A DNA stretch of 34,333 bases from JANLSO01 sp031362405 (GTDB taxonomy: Bacteria; Actinomycetota; Thermoleophilia; Miltoncostaeales; Miltoncostaeaceae). Under the pieces are notes generated by a model, which was not told where the DNA came from, ran no database searches, and saw only the letters and a list, made by a program, of their open reading frames with translations. Shown here piece by piece: positions 1 to 6,605 of this stretch (position 1 is its first letter; each line of letters begins with the position of its first letter). The stretch is from the NCBI GenBank assembly GCA_031362405.1, contig JANLSO010000111.1:1-34333 (forward strand), read 5' to 3'. The translations under genes were made by a program, and so were the position numbers.

Positions 1-629
1 GGCCGGAGATCGCCGAGGACGTCATCCTGCTGTTCAACCAGCTCACCGGGTACGTGGCGACGGCCGACTACCGCAAGCTGATCGTCGCCCCGGCCCGCCT
101 CCAGCCGTTCATGATCGAGCGGATCGACCGGGAGACGCAGAACCAGCTCGCCGGCAAGCGGGGCCGGGTGGTGGCCAAGGTGAACGGCCTGCTGGAGCCG
201 ATGGTGGTGCAGGCGCTGTACCGGGCCAGCCAGGCCGGGGTGCCGGTGGACCTCGTCTGCCGGGGGGTGTGCGCGCTGCGGCCGGGGGTGCCGGGGGTCA
301 GCGAGAACGTCCGCGTCGTGTCGCTGGTCGGTCGCTTCCTCGAACATGCGCGCGTCTTCGCGTTCTTCTCGGGTGAGGAAACCCGCGTGTTCATGGGCTC
401 AGCCGACATGATGGTGCGCAACCTCGATCACCGCGTCGAGGTTGTCGCACCGATCCGTGATCCGGCCTGCCGGCGTGAGATCGAAACCTCGCTCGAGCTC
501 GCCCTTACCGATACGGCCCTCGCGTGGTCGCTCGACGCCGAGGGTGAGTGGTCGCGGATCACCCCCGCCAACGGCGTCGAAGCGCTCGACAGCCAAGAGG
601 CACTCATGCGCAACGCGCGATCAACCTGA
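1..629 (+). CDS. ppk1: Polyphosphate kinase, C-terminal part (5' end outside window)
   Basis: The reading frame is open from base 3 and runs into a TGA at 627-629, so this is the last ~208 residues of a longer protein. Polyphosphate kinase reversibly transfers the ATP gamma-phosphate to long-chain polyphosphate. The fragment starts in the conserved LLFNQLTGY segment and holds RGVCALRPGVPG and VGRFLEHARVF, the C-terminal catalytic motifs of the PPK1 family, including the conserved histidine of the FLEH motif. The following methyltransferase begins 10 bp after the stop. Oddity: the first 103 codons have no A/T-ending codon and favour CGG and GGG, whereas from about base 312 roughly one codon in five ends in A/T and CGC dominates (see findings). 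Family assignment is secure. Confidence 0.95.
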   Translation, partial: PEIAEDVILLFNQLTGYVATADYRKLIVAPARLQPFMIERIDRETQNQLAGKRGRVVAKVNGLLEPMVVQALYRASQAGVPVDLVCRGVCALRPGVPGVSENVRVVSLVGRFLEHARVFAFFSGEETRVFMGSADMMVRNLDHRVEVVAPIRDPACRREIETSLELALTDTALAWSLDAEGEWSRITPANGVEALDSQEALMRNARST

Positions 630-639
630 AGGGACGTCG

Positions 640-1455
640 ATGAGTGAGGGCACCGCCACCGAAACCGCGGGCGTCGCGGAGGGTTTTTCCGCGGGTGCAC
701 CTGCATACGACGATGTCGTGCGCCACAACATCCAGGGGGCGGTGCGATTGGTGGCCTCGCTACCCGACGGCGACTACCGCGACGTTCTCGACGTCGGTTG
801 CGGCACCGGGTTCTCGTCGGTGGCGATGATCGACCGGTTCTCTCCGAGCAGGCTGATCGGCATCGACCCTTCGCGGGGGATGCTCGACGTCATGAGCAAC
901 AAGCTCGCCGGCTACCCGAGTGTCGATGTAGAACTCCACGCCGCCGAGGTGATGGCGATGCCCGTCGCTGAGGCCACGGTCGATGCCGTGATCAGCTCGA
1001 TGGCCTTCCATTGGTTCCCCGACAAGCCCGGCGCACTGCACGAAATGGGCGCGCGCCTTCGCCCGGGTGGCGTGCTCGGAATCCTCTGCTCCGGCCGCGG
1101 CGGCGAGATGGCATTCCAGGACATCCTGCGCGCGATCGATCCCCCCGTGCCTCCGGCCTGGTTGACCGCCTGGGACACCGTCCAGCGCGGCATCGACGAG
1201 ATGGAGGTCTACATCGCGGGTGCCGGTCTCCAGGCCGTCGACATCTGGATGGAGACGCGCACGCGCCGAACCCCGGTCGATGCCTACCTGGAGCGCATCC
1301 GTGTGGTCGCCGGCCATCTGTCGGCGGGTATCCCCACCGAGGAACTCGATGCCCTCAACGCGCGCCTGCTGGCGGCGACCTCCGCCGCCGCCGGCCCCGA
1401 GGGCTTCGAGTACACCTTCGCCAAACTTTTCGCGGTCGCCCGTCGACCCGCGTGA
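640..1455 (+). CDS. Class I SAM-dependent methyltransferase
   Basis: A 271-residue protein that very probably transfers a methyl group from S-adenosylmethionine to an unidentified small molecule. Motif I of the Rossmann fold is VLDVGCGTGFSS, around residue 45; the acidic loop IGIDPS follows, and RLRPGGVLGIL is the usual post-motif strand. This is the methyltransf_11/25 type. The ATG at 640 is chosen because GAAGGGA lies just upstream at 629-635 and because the longer open frame would run through the end of ppk. It lies 10 bp after ppk on the same strand, so cotranscription is likely, but nothing links it to polyphosphate chemistry. Substrate unknown. Confidence 0.88.
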   Translation: MSEGTATETAGVAEGFSAGAPAYDDVVRHNIQGAVRLVASLPDGDYRDVLDVGCGTGFSSVAMIDRFSPSRLIGIDPSRGMLDVMSNKLAGYPSVDVELHAAEVMAMPVAEATVDAVISSMAFHWFPDKPGALHEMGARLRPGGVLGILCSGRGGEMAFQDILRAIDPPVPPAWLTAWDTVQRGIDEMEVYIAGAGLQAVDIWMETRTRRTPVDAYLERIRVVAGHLSAGIPTEELDALNARLLAATSAAAGPEGFEYTFAKLFAVARRPA

Positions 1456-1458
1456 GGC

Positions 1459-1935
1459 TCAGACGGCGAGCGCGATCAGCGCGGCGTACCCCACGACATA
1501 ACCAAGCGTGAGGCCGAACAGCACCGCCCGGGGGGTGTCGCGCACGGTGAAGTCGCTGGTCTTCAGGAAGACGATCTTGATCACGTCACCCGTCAGCATC
1601 AGCGAAGCGAACAGCACCAGATGCCCGTCGGTTCCGGCGTGCACCAAGAGCGCGGTGAGCATTGCAAGGTGGCCGAGGTTGTTGAGGATCACAAAGACCA
1701 TCGCGACGATCTCGCGGTTCACGAGCCGATCGACGATTGCCGCCAGTAGGCCCAGGCACAGCACACCGAGGATCGCGATCTGGGCCACGCGACCGGTGCC
1801 GAAGTCGGGTGATCCGCCCCCGACACGTACGAGCGCGTCGATACCGACCCCCCAAGCGACGACCTTGACGGCGGTCTCCAACCACGCGAGCGCAGGCCAG
1901 GGGGCGACGTGCCATGCGGGGCGAGAAGTTGTCAT
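1459..1935 (-). CDS. Small integral membrane protein, four predicted helices
   Basis: I do not recognise this 158-residue protein. Four hydrophobic segments are visible: AWLETAVKVVAWGVGI, VAQIAILGVLCLGLLAAIV, IVAMVFVILNNLGHLAML and, at the C-terminus, AVLFGLTLGYVVGYAALIAL. A less hydrophobic stretch (LVLFASLMLTGDVIKIVFL) lies between the last two and could be another helix. The ATG at 1935 is preferred: the frame stays open upstream, but that extension is arginine-rich shadow sequence over the divergent gene. It converges on the methyltransferase, with 3 bp between stops, and is divergent from the split-barrel gene with only ~9 bp between starts. No catalytic motif is seen. Confidence 0.7.
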   Translation of the reverse strand: MTTSRPAWHVAPWPALAWLETAVKVVAWGVGIDALVRVGGGSPDFGTGRVAQIAILGVLCLGLLAAIVDRLVNREIVAMVFVILNNLGHLAMLTALLVHAGTDGHLVLFASLMLTGDVIKIVFLKTSDFTVRDTPRAVLFGLTLGYVVGYAALIALAV

Positions 1936-1944
1936 GGTGACATC

Positions 1945-2409
1945 GTGACGAAACCCGACGCGCGGCGCATGGGGACCCTCCCCACCTTTCCCGACGATCT
2001 GGTCGGCGTCTTGGCGACGGCCGACGCGACGGGCCCCACGGCCATCCCGGTCAGTGCCCTGTGGCGCGCCGACGATCACCGCATCCTGCTCGCCCTCGCG
2101 CCCGGCCGCCGCAGCCTCGCGCGGCTTCGCGAACAGCCCGCCGTCGCGCTTGCCCTCGTCGCCGAGGGGTTCTCGGTGACGGCGCACGGTGAGGCGCGGG
2201 TGATCGCCGAGCCCCTCATCGGCGCGGAGTTCGTCGTCGCTGTCGAGCTACGCGTCGCCGACGTCAGCGACACCCTCGGAGTACGGACCCTCGTCCACGC
2301 CGGCATCCGCTGGGGCTGGCGCGACGAGAGCTCGGCCGAACGGCACGCTCAGGTCCGCGCCGCCCTGGCCTCGCTGGCAAACGCGTCGTCGGGAAACAGC
2401 ACGAGCTGA
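1945..2409 (+). CDS. Pyridoxamine 5'-phosphate oxidase-like flavin split-barrel protein
   Basis: A 154-residue protein resembling the FMN/F420-binding split-barrel family. The pattern LPTFPDDLVGVLATADATGPTA, then IPVSALWRADDHRILLALAPGRRSLARLREQPAVALALV, is the characteristic pair of strands with a flavin-phosphate-binding region, and GFSVTAHGEARVI follows. The family includes oxidases, reductases and haem-binding proteins, so the reaction cannot be named. GTG at 1945 is chosen to avoid overlap with the divergent membrane-protein gene; ATG 1969 is an alternative. Its last 61 bp overlap the convergent DNA polymerase IV gene, so the two transcripts are antisense at their 3' ends. Confidence 0.7.
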   Translation: MTKPDARRMGTLPTFPDDLVGVLATADATGPTAIPVSALWRADDHRILLALAPGRRSLARLREQPAVALALVAEGFSVTAHGEARVIAEPLIGAEFVVAVELRVADVSDTLGVRTLVHAGIRWGWRDESSAERHAQVRAALASLANASSGNSTS

Positions 2410-3428
2410 CCGTCTCCCGACAGACCCGACGCGCCGACGCCCAGCAGGCGCACGGCATCGGGCCGACGGGTCAGGGCGTCATCGAGCAGACGCCGGGCAA
2501 TGCGCCAAATCGTCCCTGGATCAGCGGTCGGCGCCGCGAGCGTCTGTGATCGTGTGATCGTGGTGAAGTCGGCGTAGCGCAGCTTCACCACCACGGTGCG
2601 GGCGTAGCGCTCGCGACGGCCGAGGGTCGCGGCCACCTCACGCGCCATCTGGAAACCGTGGGTCTCCAGCTCGAGGCGATCGGTGATGTCCCGCGCGAAG
2701 GTGTTCTCCATCGAGATCGAGACGCGCTCGGCGGGCTCGGTATCGACGCACCGCGGATCGATGCCGTTCGCGCGGGCGACAAGCAGCGCGCCCATCTGGC
2801 CGGGAAGCACCGCGAGCCGCTGCGCGGGATCAAGCGCCGCCAGCTCGCCGATGGTGTGGATGCCGACGCCGCTCAGGCGCTCGACGGTGCGCGGCCCGGC
2901 CCCGGGAAGATCGCGGAGCGCGAGCGGGGCCAGAAACGCTGCCTCATGCCCTGAGGGCACAACCACCAGCCCGCCGGGCTTGTCGCGGTCGGAGGCGATC
3001 TTCGCCACGACCTTGCAGGTGGCGACGCCCAACGAGCACGACAGCCGCACACGCTCGGCAACGGCGGCCTGCACGGCACGCGCCCGTCCGACCGGGTCAT
3101 CATCGCCGAGGTCGAGATACCCCTCGTCGATCCCGACGGTTTCGGTCTCGGGCACCAACTCGCGCACGACGTCCCAGACCCGCGCTGACCACGCCTGGTA
3201 CTCGGCGATATCCGGGCGCACGAAGACGACCTCGGGGCAGCGCCGACGGGCTTCGGATGAGCTCATCGCCGAGCGGATGCCAAAACGTCGGGCGGCGTAG
3301 TTCGCCGTCGCGACGACCCCGCGGCCCGATGGGTCACCCCCGACGACGATGGGCCGGCCCCACAGCTCGGGCCGACGGTGCATCTCGACGGCGGCGAAAA
3401 ACGCGTCGAGGTCGAGGTGGGCGATCAT
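2349..3428 (-). CDS. dinB: DNA polymerase IV (Y-family translesion polymerase)
   Basis: A 359-residue error-prone polymerase that extends past damaged bases. The catalytic acidic residues are visible: D6 and D8 in LDLDAFFA, and D101-E102 in VGIDEGYLDL. F11 occupies the steric-gate position that excludes ribonucleotides. The second motif is slightly unusual, with Gly where SIDEAYLD is usual. The finger region (ATANYAARRFGIRSAMSS) and the helix-hairpin-helix region (LPGAGPRTVERLSGVGIHTIGELA) are in place. A C-terminal QLVLF at residues 341-345 fits the QLxLF beta-clamp-binding consensus. The ATG at 3428 starts 20 bp from the divergent SnoaL-like gene. The 3' end overlaps the split-barrel gene by 61 bp. 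Confidence 0.96.
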   Translation of the reverse strand: MIAHLDLDAFFAAVEMHRRPELWGRPIVVGGDPSGRGVVATANYAARRFGIRSAMSSSEARRRCPEVVFVRPDIAEYQAWSARVWDVVRELVPETETVGIDEGYLDLGDDDPVGRARAVQAAVAERVRLSCSLGVATCKVVAKIASDRDKPGGLVVVPSGHEAAFLAPLALRDLPGAGPRTVERLSGVGIHTIGELAALDPAQRLAVLPGQMGALLVARANGIDPRCVDTEPAERVSISMENTFARDITDRLELETHGFQMAREVAATLGRRERYARTVVVKLRYADFTTITRSQTLAAPTADPGTIWRIARRLLDDALTRRPDAVRLLGVGASGLSGDGQLVLFPDDAFASEARAART

Positions 3429-3435
3429 CGGTCAC

Positions 3436-3441
3436 TAGGCT
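3436..3441 (+). promoter_or_regulatory. Candidate -10 element for a leaderless SnoaL-like mRNA
   Basis: TAGGCT ends 7 nt before the ATG at 3449 and no Shine-Dalgarno sequence fits between them. That spacing predicts transcription starting at or next to the start codon. The same arrangement occurs before ettA and ispH. No clear -35 was found. Confidence 0.35.
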
Positions 3442-3448
3442 AAGCCGC

Positions 3449-3883
3449 ATGTCGACGCGCGCCAACAAGCAGCTCGTGATGAGGGTCTTCGACACCCTGT
3501 TCAACGACGGGGCGTTGAAGCAGGTCGAAAAGCTCGTCGACCCGACCGTTCTCGGTAAGCCGATGGGTGGCCGCGGCCCTCACGAGACCATCGTGGTGAT
3601 CGAGAACCTGCGCCGAGCATTTCCCGATCTGTCCTTTGACGTCGAGGAGCTGGTCGCCGAGGGCGATCGCGTCGTCGCACGGTGGACGATGACCGGCACG
3701 CACTTCGGGCCCCTTTTCGCGATCGCCGCCACTGGGCGCGGGGTGGCCGTTCGCGGCATCACGATCTTCCGGATCAACGATGGCCGCTGGGCCGAGACGT
3801 GGGGTAGCTGGGATATGCCCCACATGCTCAGCCAACTCGGCCATCCGATTCCTGGGCTAGCCGTCGGCGAGCCACCCGCGTAG
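3449..3883 (+). CDS. SnoaL-like ester cyclase / nuclear-transport-factor-2 fold protein
   Basis: A 144-residue protein with the SnoaL-like polyketide cyclase pattern: ANKQLVMRVFDTLFNDGAL, then LRRAFPDLSFDVEELVAEGDRVVARWTMTGTH, GVAVRGITIFRINDGRWAETWGSWD. Members form an alpha+beta cone and act as aldol cyclases, hydratases or isomerases, but most bacterial ones have unknown substrates. The ATG at 3449 is favoured because the longer open frame upstream runs antisense through dinB. Its 3' end overlaps the convergent esterase by 27 bp. Nothing nearby indicates polyketide synthesis, so the cyclase label is only a family name. Confidence 0.85.
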   Translation: MSTRANKQLVMRVFDTLFNDGALKQVEKLVDPTVLGKPMGGRGPHETIVVIENLRRAFPDLSFDVEELVAEGDRVVARWTMTGTHFGPLFAIAATGRGVAVRGITIFRINDGRWAETWGSWDMPHMLSQLGHPIPGLAVGEPPA

Positions 3884-4480
3884 GGCATCGACCTGGGCCA
3901 CGGTGATCTCGTGCCCCACCCCGGGCTCGAGGCGCGCGTCGACCAGCGCCCCCGCCTCTTCGTAAGAGGTGATCCCGGCGGCGAACGTCGCGGTCGGGTG
4001 CATCGGGTCGGCGTCGCCGGCGGTGATGAACATCCGGCGCCCGGTGAGGCCGCCGCGGTCGCGTAGTTCGGCGGGGAGCGGGTAGGCCGACGAGAACAGC
4101 GCCGCGCCGGAGACGACATCCGGCCGCGCAGCGAGCAGCGCCCCGGCCATCATGCCGCCGTTGCTGAACCCCACCGCGACCACGGGTTCCTTCACGCCGT
4201 AGTGCGTCAGCGCGACATCGAGCCAGGCCGAGAGATCGTCGAGGTGCCCCTGGGTGTTCTCGACCACCGGGATCCCGATGCCCCGGTTCGTGAACCACGC
4301 CCATCCCGGAGGTTGGACCTCCGGACCACGTGGCGCGAGGTACCCCACTCCGGCCCCGAGGGCATGGGCGATGCCGACGAGGTCTCGCTCCGAGCCACCG
4401 CGGCCGTGCAGCAACAGAAGCGTCGACTCGTTCTTCTCGGCGCGGCGCCGCACGTGGAGGAATGCGTCAATGGGTTTCAC
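3857..4480 (-). CDS. Carboxylesterase / phospholipase (MhqD-like alpha/beta hydrolase)
   Basis: A 207-residue serine hydrolase of the bacterial carboxylesterase/phospholipase family. LLLLHGRGGSERD supplies the oxyanion-hole region. The nucleophile is S106 in GFSNGG, the acid lies in AGDADP (D156 or D158), and the base is H190 in GVGHEI. GTG at 4480 is chosen because AAAGG lies at a suitable distance upstream and the length matches the family; the frame stays open to 4576 but adds 32 unlikely residues. Esterases of this type (MhqD) accompany ring-cleavage dioxygenases in the Bacillus mhq regulon, and here one lies 247 bp downstream of such a pair on the same strand. A possible MarR half-site lies at 4501-4513. 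Confidence 0.88.
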   Translation of the reverse strand: MKPIDAFLHVRRRAEKNESTLLLLHGRGGSERDLVGIAHALGAGVGYLAPRGPEVQPPGWAWFTNRGIGIPVVENTQGHLDDLSAWLDVALTHYGVKEPVVAVGFSNGGMMAGALLAARPDVVSGAALFSSAYPLPAELRDRGGLTGRRMFITAGDADPMHPTATFAAGITSYEEAGALVDARLEPGVGHEITVAQVDALRGWLADG

Positions 4481-4500
4481 GCCAGGCCTTTGGTTGAACG

Positions 4501-4513
4501 TTTGCGTGAGAAC
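4501..4513. promoter_or_regulatory. Possible second MarR-operator-like site upstream of the esterase
   Basis: TTTGCGTGAGAAC matches the operator-like inverted repeat in front of the dioxygenase (read as TTGCGTTAGCAAG on the minus strand) in TTGCGT, AG and one further A, but the second arm is poor. It lies about 20 nt upstream of the esterase start codon, where a repressor would act. This is a weak resemblance. Confidence 0.2.
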
Positions 4514-4727
4514 AGCGAGGACAGAGTCTGATCGCGCGGATAGCCCGACGAGCGATGAATCTCCCGATGATCCCACGAGGGCGAGAGGCGTTCGGGCTCA
4601 GGTCGACCCCGTCCGTGATCGGCCGACACGCGAGGAGTGGGTCAGACGATTGGCCACGCGCGAACCTTTCGAGGTTCCGGCGGCTCGGCGGATCTCATCC
4701 GGGCCGAGCCCGACGCTCGGTGACTTC

Positions 4728-5105
4728 TCAGTCCGGCTCAGATGCGGCGACCTCAGCCATCACGGCCTCAGCGATGCGCAGGCCGTTCCACGAGGCCGGG
4801 AAGCCCGCGAATCCGGTGACCGCGATGATCGCCTCGCGGATCTCGTCGGGGGTGAGGCCGGCGCGCAGGGCGCCGCGCACGTGCCAGGCGAGCTGTGGTT
4901 CGGCCCGAATCGCCGCGGTCACCGCGACGGCCACAAGGGCCCGGTCCCGCAGACCCAAACCCGGGCGACTCCAGAGCTCGCCGAACGCGAACCCCTCGGT
5001 GAGGTCGGCGAGGTCGGGCGACACCTCGCGCCATTCATCGGGCACCCCCGGCCCAAAGTAGCGTTCGGCAAGAGCCTTGCCGCGGGCCTGGCGACCATCG
5101 GTCAT
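4728..5105 (-). CDS. Carboxymuconolactone decarboxylase family protein
   Basis: A 125-residue protein with the PcaC/AhpD-superfamily core: LWSRPGLGLRDRALVAVAVTAA, then LAWHVRGALRAGLTPDEIREAIIAVTGFAGFPASWNGL. The CxxC pair of AhpD peroxidase partners is absent, and the histidine in AWHVRGAL and the GFAGFPA segment place it with the gamma-carboxymuconolactone decarboxylases. The ATG at 5105 overlaps the TGA of the upstream dioxygenase (ATGA), so translation is probably coupled. With no other protocatechuate-pathway gene nearby, a role in handling ring-cleavage products of the neighbouring dioxygenase is more likely than classical beta-ketoadipate catabolism; that is inference. Confidence 0.87.
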   Translation of the reverse strand: MTDGRQARGKALAERYFGPGVPDEWREVSPDLADLTEGFAFGELWSRPGLGLRDRALVAVAVTAAIRAEPQLAWHVRGALRAGLTPDEIREAIIAVTGFAGFPASWNGLRIAEAVMAEVAASEPD

Positions 5106-6028
5106 CGGGACGCCTGCGAACCGATCGACACGAGTGGCGGCAGGACCGCCTCGACCTCGGCGCGGCGCGGCTCGAGCCAGCGCGGGATGCGCAGGGCCGT
5201 TCCCAGCTCGGTCTGGTCCTCGTCGATGGCGAAGCCGGGTCCATCGGTCGCGACCTCCAGGAGCACTCCACCCGGCTCGCGGAAGTAGATCGACGTGAAG
5301 TAGTCGCGATCCATCACCGGGCTGCTCGCAACACCGAGCGCCGTGAGCTCTGCAAGGTGCGCTCGCTGTGAGGCGGCTTCGGGCGTGCGCCACGCCACGT
5401 GGTGAACGGTGCCGGCTCCGATCCGCGCCGCGCCACTGTCCGGGAATGCGGTCACCACAACCCGACCCCCGAGAGCTTGCGTACCGGCCAACTGGTTTTC
5501 GGAGACCCGGGCCAGACCCAGCGTCCGCTCGAGGAAGTCGACCGTCGGTGCGGCGTCACGCACGTTGAGGGTGACGCCATGGATTCCCTGGATCGCCATC
5601 CCCGCCGGGACCGCTGGGTGGTGCGCAGAGGGCGCGCGCACGTCGTCGGTCTCGACGAGCTCGATGCTCATTCCATCGGGATCCGAAACCGCGAGACCAC
5701 CTTCGGCTGCGTTGCTCACGCCCATCCCGTTCTCGCAGAGGCGGTCGCGCCAGGCATCGAGGCTTCCCATCGGCACGGCCAGCGCGACGCGGTCCACGAC
5801 GCCGGTCCCCGGGACGCCGCGGCGGATTCCTGGGATCGGGAAGAAGGTGAGGATCGTGCCCGGGCTTCCCCGCCCGTCGCCGTAGTACAGGTGGTACGTG
5901 CCCGGGTCGTCGAAGTTGACCGTGGTCTTCACGAGCCGAAGCCCGAGCACGCCCTCATAGAACGCCCGATTGCGCTGAGGGTCGCCCGCCATGGCGGTCA
6001 CGTGATGGATGCCTGCCGTCGGCTGCAT
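5102..6028 (-). CDS. VOC-family ring-cleaving dioxygenase (MhqO-like)
   Basis: A 308-residue extradiol-type dioxygenase made of two glyoxalase/VOC modules. The N-terminal half begins GIHHVTAMAGDPQRNRAFYEGVLGLRLVK, and the second begins at about residue 146 with GIHGVTLNVRD. Probable metal ligands are the His of GIHHVT, the His of VHHVAW and the Glu of LLEVATD. VNFDDPGTYHLYYGD and YFTSIYFREPGG are hallmarks of the hydroquinone/catechol-cleaving group that includes Bacillus MhqO. It leads an operon with the decarboxylase-like gene and is divergent from a MarR regulator across 60 bp. That layout predicts derepression by quinones or related electrophiles. Confidence 0.9.
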   Translation of the reverse strand: MQPTAGIHHVTAMAGDPQRNRAFYEGVLGLRLVKTTVNFDDPGTYHLYYGDGRGSPGTILTFFPIPGIRRGVPGTGVVDRVALAVPMGSLDAWRDRLCENGMGVSNAAEGGLAVSDPDGMSIELVETDDVRAPSAHHPAVPAGMAIQGIHGVTLNVRDAAPTVDFLERTLGLARVSENQLAGTQALGGRVVVTAFPDSGAARIGAGTVHHVAWRTPEAASQRAHLAELTALGVASSPVMDRDYFTSIYFREPGGVLLEVATDGPGFAIDEDQTELGTALRIPRWLEPRRAEVEAVLPPLVSIGSQASR

Positions 6029-6066
6029 GTCGTCTTTCCTGTCTTTGCCTATCAGCGCGTACAGTG

Positions 6067-6080
6067 CTTGCTAACGCAAG
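6067..6080. promoter_or_regulatory. Inverted repeat, candidate MarR operator
   Basis: CTTGC-TAAC-GCAAG is a perfect 5-bp inverted repeat with a 4-bp spacer in the 60-bp divergent region. It ends within the AAGGA ribosome binding site of the MarR gene and lies about 40 bp from the dioxygenase start. Binding there could repress both directions. Location and symmetry are seen; binding is inferred. Confidence 0.5.
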
Positions 6081-6088
6081 GACTTTAG

Positions 6089-6559
6089 TTGACGACGCAA
6101 CGATCATCAAGCGCAGACGATTCCCTCACCGACGTCGAGCTCGGAGCATGGCGCGGAATGCTGAGCGCCCATGCCCGGCTGGTACGCGATCTCGACGCCG
6201 AGCTGCAGCAGGCCGAAGGGATCACGCTCTCGAGCTACGAGGTGCTCATGCTGGTCGCCGAAGCCCCCGACGGTCGACGGCGCATCAGCGATTTGTCGAG
6301 CGCAACCCTGCTCTCGCTGTCGGGCGTGAGCCGTCTCGTCGATCGCCTGGTTCGCGAAGACCTACTCGCCAAAGAGCGCTGCGACGATGACCGCCGCGGC
6401 TGGTTCGCCCAGATCACCCCCGCGGGTCGCGCACGATTGGAAAGTGCACGTGGCGTCCACAGAGCGGGGGTCCGGCGCAGATTCCTGACCGCGTTCTCGG
6501 CCGAAGAGCTACGCCAGATGGATGGCTTCTGGACGCGGCTGGAGCAACCCACCGGCTGA
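6089..6559 (+). CDS. MarR-family transcriptional regulator
   Basis: A 156-residue winged-helix repressor. The helix-turn-helix is ISDLSSATLLSLSGVSRLVDRLVREDLLAKE and the wing is RCDDDRRGWFAQITPAGRARLE, with the conserved DxRG-like segment. Terminal helices supply the dimer interface. The start is TTG at 6089, supported by AAGGA six bases upstream (6078-6082); no ATG or GTG gives the full N-terminus. It is divergent from the dioxygenase operon. MarR proteins in this arrangement, such as MhqR, release DNA when exposed to quinones or phenols. No obvious redox-sensing cysteine is visible: the only Cys is in the wing region (KERCDDDRR). A ligand-binding mechanism, or oxidation of this one Cys, remains possible. 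Confidence 0.92.
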   Translation: MTTQRSSSADDSLTDVELGAWRGMLSAHARLVRDLDAELQQAEGITLSSYEVLMLVAEAPDGRRRISDLSSATLLSLSGVSRLVDRLVREDLLAKERCDDDRRGWFAQITPAGRARLESARGVHRAGVRRRFLTAFSAEELRQMDGFWTRLEQPTG

Positions 6560-6605
6560 GACGCACGTCGCCGACGGCAACTCTTCAGGCGTTGCGGACG
6601 CTGCC

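Noticed and set aside
3449..3883. SnoaL-like gene as part of a polyketide cluster
   Set aside because: No polyketide synthase or tailoring enzymes are nearby; the family has many unrelated members.
4728..5105. AhpD alkylhydroperoxidase partner
   Set aside because: The CxxC redox pair of AhpD is missing.
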